From: Candidatus Merdenecus merdavium
GTDB taxonomy: Bacteria > Bacillota > Clostridia > Lachnospirales > Lachnospiraceae
Length of the DNA: 14,630 nucleotides
Assembly (NCBI GenBank): GCA_018715425.1
Contig: DVLR01000115.1
Span: 1-14,630, forward strand
Direction: 5' to 3'
In this document: piece after piece, positions 1 to 5,830 of the stretch
Layout: the number at the start of each line of letters is the position of its first letter
How positions within the stretch are numbered: the stretch's first letter is position 1
The notes under the pieces: model-generated
Told to the model about the DNA's origin: nothing
The model's input: only the letters and a program-made list of their open reading frames with translations
Database searches by the model: none
Position numbers and translations under genes: made by a program

Positions 1-97
1 GTAAAAGCTGTAATTACTCTTACAATGGATCTTTTCATATGCCGAGAAGCAATATGCAGATCATAAAATTTCAAGCTCTCTCTTAATGATAAAAAAA
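1..97. other. Left edge, no gene recognised
   Basis: Two plus-strand frames are open from the window edge, one stopping at 64-66 and one at 84-86. Either could be the last 20 to 28 codons of a gene that starts outside the window. Neither short peptide is recognisable. The strong terminator immediately to the right would suit a plus-strand gene ending here as well as dfx on the minus strand. Confidence 0.3.
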
Positions 98-152
98 TAG
101 CAAAAAAAGACCACATTAGAGACTTATCCTCCAATGTGGTCTTTTTTTGCTA
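98..152 (-). terminator. Strong bidirectional intrinsic terminator
   Basis: A perfect 20-bp inverted repeat (98-117 with 133-152) encloses a 15-nt loop. The GC part of the stem is GACCACATT/AATGTGGTC, flanked by A7/T7 runs inside the arms. Read on the minus strand it is followed by seven more T residues (97-91), so it is best placed to end dfx transcription, whose stop codon lies 87 bp upstream. The T-rich right arm also lets it work for any plus-strand gene entering from the left edge. Confidence 0.9.
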
Positions 153-239
153 AATTTTAAAGCTATTCACTTTTCTCATCAATCTCTATGGGTCTCCCCT
201 GAAAGAGAGCACTTTATTTCATCTCTTATAAAAAATAGT

Positions 240-677
240 CTAAACACTTATACATCCGTCTGGAAATTCTGGTGAACACACCACTTCATTAGGAATGATG
301 TACTGCAAATCTTTTTTCCATAAATCATGGAGATTACAATATGCAAAGACCGTTCCATCTTTTACATTCTCAAACTCTACCACTGGATGTTCTCCAGGTT
401 TTAGATGCTTTATGATTATTTCATTGTCTGTAGCAAGAGCAATCCATTCAATATAATGCTCAGGTAACATGGGATGAATGGTAGATCCTACTGAAACTCT
501 AATCACATCCTCCTCTTCTACCACATGAGGAACGTGTTTTTCTTCAGCTGCATCAGATACATTTGCTTCTAACTTAGTCATTGGTTGATTACAACAAGTT
601 AGTTCCCCCTTTGCTTCTTTCATTAAGGCCACTAGGTTTCCACATGATTCACATCGATAAAATTCTACCTTCGACAT
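240..677 (-). CDS. dfx: Desulfoferrodoxin (two-iron superoxide reductase)
   Basis: This enzyme reduces superoxide to hydrogen peroxide in the cytoplasm without making oxygen, taking electrons typically from rubredoxin; it is a usual oxygen defence of anaerobes. The 145-residue product shows both iron centres. The N-terminal desulforedoxin domain has C9-X2-C12 and C28-C29 for the rubredoxin-like centre I. The catalytic centre II has K47-H48, H68, H74, C114 and H117 (motif C-N-L-H), matching the known four-His/one-Cys site and the conserved lysine. The start is supported by GGAAG about 8 nt upstream of the ATG. Family members usually end soon after the C-N-x-H motif, near residue 126. This one has about 20 more residues with two additional cysteines, C134 and C142. 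It is transcribed alone from its own promoter at 774-802 and ends at the hairpin at 98-152. Confidence 0.95.
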   Translation of the reverse strand: MSKVEFYRCESCGNLVALMKEAKGELTCCNQPMTKLEANVSDAAEEKHVPHVVEEEDVIRVSVGSTIHPMLPEHYIEWIALATDNEIIIKHLKPGEHPVVEFENVKDGTVFAYCNLHDLWKKDLQYIIPNEVVCSPEFPDGCISV

Positions 678-773
678 ATTAACACTTCCTTTCTTCTTAT
701 GTTTACTATTGCTTTAGATTAATTTTGAATTCCTTTCTACTTCAATTTTCTGTTAATTGTTTTTCTAATGTCA

Positions 774-802
774 ATTATACGTTTTATTGTCGTTAATTGC
801 AA
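774..802 (-). promoter_or_regulatory. Sigma-A type promoter of dfx
   Basis: On the minus strand TTGCAA (802-797) is followed after exactly 17 bp by a perfect TATAAT (779-774). The predicted start is near 767, giving a leader of about 90 nt before the dfx ATG at 677. I saw no clear PerR- or Crp-type palindrome overlapping it. Confidence 0.75.
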
Positions 803-1123
803 CTAGATTCATTTATTTATAGTCTCAAAGGATAAATTTTTTGTATTTATCTGATTTTCTATTTGACTCATTTCATAAAAATATTGTCTACTACTTTCTC
901 TTAGTACCTTGATTCATAATAAGGCATTCAAAAATATTTATGGTAAAGACGATAGATTATATACAAATACATGAAATAATATTGCAAAAATATTAAGCAT
1001 GCTATATGACATAAAATAGTTCACTTAAGGTATGTAAAAGTCAACAAAGGAAGAAAATAGTATGAAAGATTTCAGAAATATACAGATATATGGATGAAAA
1101 ACATCTACTTTATTACAGATTTA

Positions 1124-1162
1124 TTTAAATAAATAAAATAAAATGATATAATAAAGGAAAGG
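1124..1162 (+). promoter_or_regulatory. Promoter and ribosome site before the Rpn-like remnant and Crp/Fnr gene
   Basis: TTTAAA (1124-1129), a 17-bp spacer and a perfect TATAAT (1147-1152) form a plausible sigma-A promoter. AGGAAAGG (1155-1162) then precedes the ATG at 1172 by 9 nt. If transcription starts near 1159, this ribosome site would be right at the transcript's 5' end and translation from 1172 would be inefficient. The internal GGAGG at 1298-1302 would remain fully usable. Confidence 0.5.
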
Positions 1163-1171
1163 TAAAAGTGT

Positions 1172-1264
1172 ATGAAAAAAGGAAAACAAAAACTCTTATT
1201 ATCACCGAAATCCGACTTGGTTTTTAAACGAATCATGGTAGAAATAAATACACTTGAATTACTA
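1172..1264 (+). pseudogene. 5' remnant of an Rpn/PD-(D/E)XK nuclease-transposase-type gene
   Basis: The first about 31 codons of the long reading frame do not look like a Crp/Fnr N-terminus. Residues 8-21 read LLLSPKSDLVFKRI, which resembles the N-terminal signature of the Rpn (YhgA-like) PD-(D/E)XK transposase family, whose members commonly begin with a lysine-rich stretch then L-L-S-P-K-x-D-F-V-F-K-R-I-F-G. Similarity ends after the FKRI motif, and none of the catalytic D...E-x-K part of the family is present. The frame runs on without a stop into the Crp/Fnr gene. I infer a truncated remnant that still has its own start and ribosome site. The family match is from memory of the motif, not from a search. 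Confidence 0.55.
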
Positions 1265-1309
1265 AAACTATGGATGTGCTATAAAAACGTTATGATTGGA
1301 GGATTTTAC

Positions 1310-1984
1310 ATGATTGAGCAAGAAGAATTCGCATATATTCAATCTCGCCTTGATTTTTGGGATAAATTGAGTGAATCAGAGATAGGCTTATTAGAAAGAA
1401 ATATTGAAAAAGTTTCATACAAGAAGGGCTTCAATCTCCATAGTGCGGACAACGAATGTCTCGGTGTCTTGCTGATAAAAACAGGTGAACTACGAGTCTA
1501 CATCTTATCAGAAGATGGACGCGAAGTAACCTTATATCGCCTTTCACCTGGTGATGTTTGCGTACTTTCAGCTTCCTGTATAATAAACAGCATCACCTTC
1601 GATGTACATATTGATGCAGAAAAGGACACAGATGTTTATCTTATAAATATTGGTACCTTTAGTAAGCTTAGTCAGCAAAACGTATACGTGGAAAACTTTG
1701 CTTACAAAAATACCAACGAACGGTTTTCAGATGTGATGTGGTCCATGGAGCAAATTCTTTTTATGAGCTTTGATAAAAGACTTGCTGTTTTCCTGTTGGA
1801 TGAAATAACAAGAACACATTCCAATGAGCTACATCTTACTCAGGAACAGATTGCAAAATATATTGGAAGTGCTAGAGAGGTTGTTTCACGAATGCTAAAA
1901 GTATTTCAATCCGAGGGAATTCTTGAACAACATAGAGGTTCCATCCACATCATCGATAAAGAAAAGTTACGTGAACGCATCTAA
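1310..1984 (+). CDS. Crp/Fnr-family transcriptional regulator
   Basis: The predicted protein is 224 residues, the normal size for the family. Residues about 15-120 form the cyclic-nucleotide-binding-type beta-roll, with G-E-L-R-V-Y at 59-64 and L-S-P-G-D at 78-82. A dimerisation helix follows at about 135-165, then a C-terminal winged helix with the helix-turn-helix at about 176-205. The recognition helix reads R189-E190-V-V-S193-R194, combining the Arg/Glu/Arg positions of Crp with the Ser of Fnr. There is no N-terminal Fnr cysteine cluster. The three cysteines (C50, C84, C90) could still sense redox or sulfur species, which is inference. I chose the ATG at 1310 over 1172 because GGAGG (1298-1302) sits 7 nt upstream and the family homology begins there. 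It converges on the rhodanese/CoA-disulfide reductase operon, whose promoter carries a Crp-like site, so activation of that operon is the likely job. Confidence 0.9.
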   Translation: MIEQEEFAYIQSRLDFWDKLSESEIGLLERNIEKVSYKKGFNLHSADNECLGVLLIKTGELRVYILSEDGREVTLYRLSPGDVCVLSASCIINSITFDVHIDAEKDTDVYLINIGTFSKLSQQNVYVENFAYKNTNERFSDVMWSMEQILFMSFDKRLAVFLLDEITRTHSNELHLTQEQIAKYIGSAREVVSRMLKVFQSEGILEQHRGSIHIIDKEKLRERI

Positions 1985-2007
1985 TCTTGAAGCAGAATGG
2001 AACCTCT
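1934..2007 (+). repeat. Inverted repeat spanning the stop codon of the Crp/Fnr gene
   Basis: AGAGGTTCCAT (1934-1944) and its exact complement ATGGAACCTCT (1997-2007) flank a 52-nt loop that contains the stop codon. No U-run follows, so it is not a canonical intrinsic terminator. It might stabilise the 3' end of the transcript or be chance. No other terminator is visible between the two convergent genes. Confidence 0.4.
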
Positions 2008-2040
2008 TATTCATTGAAGCACAAAGTTTGTTACACTACC

Positions 2041-3741
2041 TTAATTAAAATTATACTTTGTTACAATGCTATCCCTTTCATTTAGCTGATCATTATAGTA
2101 TTCATAGAATGATACTCCTAAGAAGCTACCAGTGATATTAATCACGTTATGGAATCCCATATTCTGAAGTGCCAATACTGCATTATAGCTGCGTTGTCCA
2201 GTCCTACAGTGTAAATATACTGGTTGATCCTTTGGAATTTCATCCGTTCTATCTCTAAGTTCACTTAAAGGAATATTGATTGCTCCTTTAATATGCCCCT
2301 TTTCATATTCATAAGCTTCCCTCACATCTATGATCATCTGGTTTTCTTCAACTAGATTTCTAACCTGATCAACGTTTACTTGCTTAAAGTCACCATTTAA
2401 AAGATTCGATCCTACGTATCCTGCATAATTTACAATATCCTTTGCCGTTGTAAATGGAGGTGCATAAGATAATTCCAAATCTTTTAAATCTTCCACTGTT
2501 CCACCAAACTTAATGGCAGTAGCAATAATATCAACACGTTTTGTTACATCACCTTTCCCAATAGCTTGAGCTCCTAAAATCTTGCCCGTAGGTACTTCAA
2601 ACAGTAGTTTGAAATGCATAGGGGCTGCATCTGGCATAATTCCTACTTTATCCGATAGAATGATACGAACCATGTCATAATTTATTTTTATATTAAGGAC
2701 CTTTATTAAGGATTCATTCAATCCCGTAGATGCACCGTTATATTCAAATACTTTAATTGCAGAAGAACCAATGTACCCTTTGTTTAATGTACTTTTATGA
2801 TTGATATGATCCGCTACGGATCTCCCCTGCTTTAATGCAGGTCCAGCTAAAGATAGCTTCGTCATGGAATGGGTTAAGGCATGATAAACTTCTATTGCAT
2901 CGCCTACCCCATAGATATTTGCATCGTTCGTCTGATAGTTTTTATTTACTTTAATGGCTCCTGTTTCTCCAATCTCAAGGCCAGCCTCTTTTGCAAGTTG
3001 TGTTTCTGGCGATACACCCACCGCCATAATGACAGCTCCAGCTTTCAAGGTTTTCCCAGAAGCTAAAACGATTTTATTTTCTTCGAATTTCTCTACTTTA
3101 TCTCCCACAATTAAGTTTACTTTATGATCCATCAATACTTTATGGAAGATTTGAACCATATCATAATCAAATGGTCTAAGGATTTGATTGGTAGCTTCTA
3201 TAAGTGATACCTGATATCCAGCCTCTCTTAGGTTCTCAGCAACTTCAACTCCAACGTATCCACCACCGATCACTGCTACCTCTTTCAACTGGATTTGTTT
3301 TACAAATTGATTCAGTTTATCTATATCAACTACATTTCTTACTGTGAATACATTTACTTGTTCAATACCTGGGAATTTAGGTACCATAGGGGATGCTCCT
3401 GGCGATAAAATCAATTTATCATAGCTTTCAGTATACTCTTCATCTGAATCTATTCTTTTTACTTTTACCCTTTTGTTTTTCCTGTCAATGGAAATCACTT
3501 CACTATTTACACGTGCATCAATGTGATATTGCTTTAGAAACACCTCGGGATTCATTAGAACTAAATCATCCACATCCCGAACCACTCCACTTAAATGATA
3601 TGGAAGAGAACAATTGGAAAACGAAACATGAGGTCCTCTTTCAAACATTATAATCTGATCCTCTTCACTATTTCTTCTAAGTCTTGCTGCTGCTGAGGCT
3701 CCACCTGCAACTCCACCGACAATTACTATTTTTCGTCCCAT
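2041..3741 (-). CDS. CoA-disulfide/persulfide reductase with C-terminal rhodanese domain
   Basis: The product is a 566-residue flavoprotein fused to a rhodanese. Such CoADR-RHD proteins use NAD(P)H to reduce CoA disulfide or CoA/protein persulfides and polysulfide. The N-terminal FAD fold has G9-G-V-A-G-G14. A single redox cysteine, C44, lies in S-F-S-N-C-S-L-P-Y, as in CoA-disulfide reductase. A second Rossmann motif (G159-G-G-Y-V-G164) binds NAD(P)H, and the dimerisation domain follows to about residue 450. The rhodanese spans about 465-560, with catalytic C512 in the loop C-R-T-G-Q-R. The ATG at 3741 has GGAGG 8 nt upstream (cctcc at 3750-3754). The frame is open 24 codons further upstream, but that part overlaps the preceding gene's end and lacks homology. 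It is the second gene of an operon, 25 nt after the single-domain rhodanese. The preferred substrate (CoA disulfide, CoA persulfide or polysulfide) cannot be read from sequence. Confidence 0.92.
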   Translation of the reverse strand: MGRKIVIVGGVAGGASAAARLRRNSEEDQIIMFERGPHVSFSNCSLPYHLSGVVRDVDDLVLMNPEVFLKQYHIDARVNSEVISIDRKNKRVKVKRIDSDEEYTESYDKLILSPGASPMVPKFPGIEQVNVFTVRNVVDIDKLNQFVKQIQLKEVAVIGGGYVGVEVAENLREAGYQVSLIEATNQILRPFDYDMVQIFHKVLMDHKVNLIVGDKVEKFEENKIVLASGKTLKAGAVIMAVGVSPETQLAKEAGLEIGETGAIKVNKNYQTNDANIYGVGDAIEVYHALTHSMTKLSLAGPALKQGRSVADHINHKSTLNKGYIGSSAIKVFEYNGASTGLNESLIKVLNIKINYDMVRIILSDKVGIMPDAAPMHFKLLFEVPTGKILGAQAIGKGDVTKRVDIIATAIKFGGTVEDLKDLELSYAPPFTTAKDIVNYAGYVGSNLLNGDFKQVNVDQVRNLVEENQMIIDVREAYEYEKGHIKGAINIPLSELRDRTDEIPKDQPVYLHCRTGQRSYNAVLALQNMGFHNVINITGSFLGVSFYEYYNDQLNERDSIVTKYNFN

Positions 3742-3766
3742 TATAACAACCTCCTTATTTAAATCC

Positions 3767-4087
3767 TTACTTTCTCTTTGTTCCCACATAGGCACCCATA
3801 CCACCTGCAACATTGATTACATTGTAACCTTGCTTAGTAAGTGCTTTTGTAGCTCTTGCGCTTCTTGCACCTGACTGACACATGATATAATATGTCTTAT
3901 CATTGATAAGATATTTTTTAGGACTTGCTAACAAGTGACCCATTGGGATGTTTTTAGCAGTCTTTAAACTTCCACTGTTATACTCAAAAGGTTCTCTTAT
4001 ATCAATAATTTCCACCTTACCAATAAGGTCATCCATATCATTAACATAAACCACTTTACTATTATCCTTCTTTAGAAAATGAAGCAT
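3767..4087 (-). CDS. Single-domain rhodanese-like sulfurtransferase
   Basis: This 106-residue protein is one rhodanese domain, about the usual size for GlpE/PspE-type enzymes. It has I-D-I-R-E at 28-32 and an active-site loop starting at C70 (C-Q-S-G-A-R, followed by S), which would carry a persulfide and pass sulfur to or from thiols. There is no signal peptide, so it should be cytoplasmic. The ATG at 4087 is preceded by AGGAGG, 6 to 10 nt upstream. The open frame extends 37 codons further, but that part covers the promoter region and has no homology. It is the first gene of the operon with the CoADR-rhodanese fusion, a common pairing in which the small rhodanese could feed sulfane sulfur to the reductase. 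It differs from the fused rhodanese in its catalytic loop (CQSGAR versus CRTGQR), which suggests different partners. Confidence 0.9.
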   Translation of the reverse strand: MLHFLKKDNSKVVYVNDMDDLIGKVEIIDIREPFEYNSGSLKTAKNIPMGHLLASPKKYLINDKTYYIMCQSGARSARATKALTKQGYNVINVAGGMGAYVGTKRK

Positions 4088-4151
4088 TTGCCTTCCTCCT
4101 AGAATTTTAGATTGATATTTTCGTTTATTTCTTAACTTATAGTTTATCCTA

Positions 4152-4157
4152 ATTATA
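4152..4157 (-). promoter_or_regulatory. -10 box of the rhodanese/CoADR operon
   Basis: On the minus strand a perfect TATAAT occupies 4157-4152, with predicted transcription start near 4145 and a leader of about 58 nt to the ATG at 4087. The -35 position holds no good hexamer (around ACAGAT), as is usual for promoters that depend on an activator. Confidence 0.6.
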
Positions 4158-4177
4158 ACGGATTTACCATTAATATC

Positions 4178-4192
4178 TGTGATTAAATCACA
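4178..4192 (-). promoter_or_regulatory. Crp/Fnr-type palindrome at the activator position
   Basis: TGTGATT-A-AATCACA is a perfect odd palindrome with 7-bp arms. Its half-sites TGTGA/TCACA match the Crp core. The centre at 4185 is about 40 bp upstream of the predicted start, the classic class II activator position that replaces a -35 box. The spacing between the half-sites is 5 bp, one less than in the standard Crp site (TGTGA-N6-TCACA). The Crp/Fnr gene at 1310-1984 is the obvious candidate protein. Confidence 0.55.
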
Positions 4193-4254
4193 TAACACAT
4201 CTATGATATAAAAGAATCCTTTCTTTTATCAGCTTCTTTCTTCAAAAATAGCAA

Positions 4255-4325
4255 AATGAAATCCAAACCTTTTTAAATGAATCACTGGAAATACAGCATT
4301 CTTATCAAAAGATTTGGATTTCATT
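4255..4325 (-). terminator. Long hairpin, possible terminator of the sugar operon
   Basis: Arms 4255-4273 and 4307-4325 pair over 19 bp with one C-A mismatch (4268/4312); the outer 13 bp are perfect. The loop is 33 nt, large for an intrinsic terminator. On the minus strand the stem is followed by TTGC and then TATTTTTG, a usable T-rich tract. It lies between the cupin stop at 4464 and the start of the next minus-strand operon, where a terminator is expected. Confidence 0.4.
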
Positions 4326-4454
4326 AACTTTAGGATTGAATTAATATTAGGGTTGAATTAACTTTATAATTTCTTTAACTTTAGGGTTTCTCTAACTTTA
4401 GGGTTTCTTTAACTTTAAGATTTCTTTTAAGTTTCCTTTTCTTTAAGGGTTCGT
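4319..4454. repeat. 17-bp tandem repeat array
   Basis: About eight consecutive 17-bp units can be aligned without gaps, starting at 4319, 4336, 4353, 4370, 4387, 4404, 4421 and 4438. The consensus is TTTCTTTAACTTTAGGG. Units 4370-4386 and 4387-4403 differ by one base, unit 4404-4420 differs from 4370-4386 in two, and the outer units are more degenerate. It is noncoding and begins 10 bp from the cupin stop codon. The overlap of its left end with the hairpin arm at 4313-4325 may be fortuitous. Confidence 0.8.
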
Positions 4455-4463
4455 TTCATTAAA

Positions 4464-4859
4464 CTATACTAACTGTTTTACTTTGGCAAGCTGATCTTCA
4501 TTCAATTCAAGAATATCTGTATTATCCATAGATGTACTAGAATCTTCGATCAGAACCAGCTTCGTATCTTTGCTTGTTATTGTATTATGCCATAGAGAAG
4601 CTGGAATATTGTAAACCTTATTTTGCTCCATCTCAATCGCCTTAAAATCAAGACCATCCTTCACAGGATTTGCATAAATTAACGTGCATGATCCTTTCAG
4701 TAATACAAACAACTCATCGGTCTTATTATGGCGCTCCAAGTTCGTTATACCTGTAATATCATTTGCGGGTTTCCAATTCTTAAGGCCCACTGTCCATTTA
4801 TCATTCTCGTAAACCCTTTGCATTCCTTCTCCATCAAATGATTCATTTAAAATATCCAT
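4464..4859 (-). CDS. Small cupin-fold protein, function unknown
   Basis: This 131-residue product has the two cupin signatures. Motif 1 is around H44-x4-E49-L-F-V-L-L-K-G56 and motif 2 around I85-P-x3-W90-H91-N92. H44, E49 and H91 could be metal ligands; a second His of motif 1 is not evident. Single-domain cupins of this size include sugar isomerases, epimerases and sugar-binding sensors, but nothing here identifies the substrate. The start has AGAGGGG about 5 nt upstream. It is the last gene of the sugar operon, 42 nt after the transketolase C-half, so a role in preparing or isomerising the sugar entering the transketolase step is a reasonable but unproven guess. Confidence 0.75.
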   Translation of the reverse strand: MDILNESFDGEGMQRVYENDKWTVGLKNWKPANDITGITNLERHNKTDELFVLLKGSCTLIYANPVKDGLDFKAIEMEQNKVYNIPASLWHNTITSKDTKLVLIEDSSTSMDNTDILELNEDQLAKVKQLV

Positions 4860-4901
4860 ATTTTCCCCTCTCTTTTTTATTCATCAACTTATGTTTATCT
4901 A

Positions 4902-5828
4902 TTATGCTAACGTCTCTTTACAACTTGCTACAATATTCTCAGCTGTTAGACCGTATGCTTTAAATAACTCCTCTGGTTTACCAGACTTTCCAAACTTATC
5001 CTGTATACCGACTCTTGCAAACTTAGCTCCCTTATGCCCAGCAAGAACCTCAGATACTGCTGATCCTAATCCACCAATGACAGAATGCTCTTCAGCTGTC
5101 ACAATTCCCTTACACTTTTCGTTCATTTCAAGAATAGTCTTAGTATCAATTGGTTTAATGGTATGCATATTGACAACTGCGGCAGAGATTCCTTCAGCTT
5201 CCAACATCTTAGAAGCCTGTAATGCTATTGGCACCATTAATCCCATAGCGATAATACATACATCACTTCCATCTTTTAATACATTTGCTTTCCCTGGAAT
5301 AAATGGTGTTTCTGATGTTGTGATCACATCACAGACAGGTCTTGCCACACGGATATAAACAGGTCCTTCTATTTCTGCTGCTGCAAAAACAGCCTTTTCT
5401 ACTTCTAGTGGATCACAAGGTACGAAAACAGTCATGTTAGGCATTACTCTCATTAGAGCAATATCTTCAATGGACTGATGGCTACCTCCATCCTCACCTA
5501 CTGAAAGTCCAGAATGAGATAGTCCAAATTTTACGTTTGCATTTGTATATGCAATGGAATTTCGAATCTCTTCATAAGCCCTTCCTGCTCCAAAAAGAGC
5601 AAATGTACTAGCAAATGGAATGAATCCTGTATGTGCGAACCCTGCAGCTACACACATCATATTACCTTCCGCAATCCCCATGTTGAAAAATCGATCAGGA
5701 AAGTTCTCCGCAAAAGTCGCAGACATGGTTGCATGTGCAAGATCCGCATCCAGTGCTACAACTTTTTTATTTTTCTGTCCTAATTTTACCAATGCTTCTC
5801 CATAAGCAACTCTTAGTGATTTTCCCAT
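4902..5828 (-). CDS. Transketolase, C-terminal subunit
   Basis: This 308-residue protein is the second half of a split transketolase (pyrimidine-binding domain plus C-terminal domain). The catalytic glutamate that activates thiamine diphosphate is E54 in N-M-G-I-A-E-G. The S-V-G-E-D-G-G-S-H117-Q-x-x-E-D motif forms part of the substrate channel. The C-terminal transketolase domain runs from about residue 185 to the end, with V-T-A-E-E-H-S-V-I-G-G-L-G in the middle. The start lies 2 nt after the stop of the N-half gene with GGGGGC overlapping that gene's end, so the two are tightly co-translated. With the N-half it should form a heterotetramer that moves two-carbon ketol units between sugar phosphates. 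Related two-gene proteins include the sulfofructose and apulose-4-phosphate transketolases, so a non-standard substrate is possible. Confidence 0.92.
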   Translation of the reverse strand: MGKSLRVAYGEALVKLGQKNKKVVALDADLAHATMSATFAENFPDRFFNMGIAEGNMMCVAAGFAHTGFIPFASTFALFGAGRAYEEIRNSIAYTNANVKFGLSHSGLSVGEDGGSHQSIEDIALMRVMPNMTVFVPCDPLEVEKAVFAAAEIEGPVYIRVARPVCDVITTSETPFIPGKANVLKDGSDVCIIAMGLMVPIALQASKMLEAEGISAAVVNMHTIKPIDTKTILEMNEKCKGIVTAEEHSVIGGLGSAVSEVLAGHKGAKFARVGIQDKFGKSGKPEELFKAYGLTAENIVASCKETLA

Positions 5829-5830
5829 CT

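Larger units (their letters stand above)
678..1171. other. Intergenic region between dfx and the Crp/Fnr locus
   Basis: This 494-bp, very AT-rich stretch separates the divergent dfx gene from the plus-strand regulator locus. It holds the dfx promoter near its left end and a plus-strand promoter near its right end. The middle (about 803-1120) shows no convincing gene. An 11-codon reading (1062-1097) with a weak ribosome site exists but is not recognisable. Confidence 0.6.
4088..4463. other. Intergenic region between the sugar operon and the rhodanese operon
   Basis: This 376-bp gap has no gene. From right to left it holds an array of 17-bp tandem repeats (4319-4454), a long imperfect hairpin that may end the sugar operon (4255-4325), and the promoter of the rhodanese operon with a Crp-like palindrome (4152-4192). 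Confidence 0.7.

Noticed and set aside
1062..1097. An 11-codon plus-strand open frame with a weak ribosome site
   Set aside because: It is too short, unrecognised, and lies upstream of the predicted promoter; likely chance in AT-rich DNA.
678..1171. PerR or Crp box controlling dfx
   Set aside because: I looked for TTATAAT-type and TGTGA-type dyads in this AT-rich gap and found none with convincing symmetry near the dfx promoter.
3742..3813. A start 24 codons upstream for the CoADR-rhodanese gene
   Set aside because: It overlaps the end of the preceding rhodanese gene, has no homology and no good ribosome site, while the ATG at 3741 has GGAGG at the right distance just before the flavin-binding fold.
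4088..4198. A start 37 codons upstream for the small rhodanese
   Set aside because: The extension would cover the -10 box and the Crp-like site and lacks homology; AGGAGG precedes the ATG at 4087.
4370..4420. Telomere-like CCCTAAA repeats on the minus strand
   Set aside because: The motif is part of a 17-bp unit, not a 7-bp repeat, and the surroundings are an ordinary bacterial intergenic region, so the resemblance is coincidental.
4319..4454. CRISPR-like array
   Set aside because: The units are contiguous 17-mers with no spacers and there are no cas genes.
4891..5358. Long plus-strand open frame opposite the transketolase C-half
   Set aside because: It is antisense to a clearly conserved gene, has no recognisable domain or ribosome site, and arises from codon bias of the real gene. 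The same applies to the other antisense frames at 2881-3653, 5729-6121, 6723-7067, 8564-9199, 12163-12357, 13110-13999 and 14137-14331.
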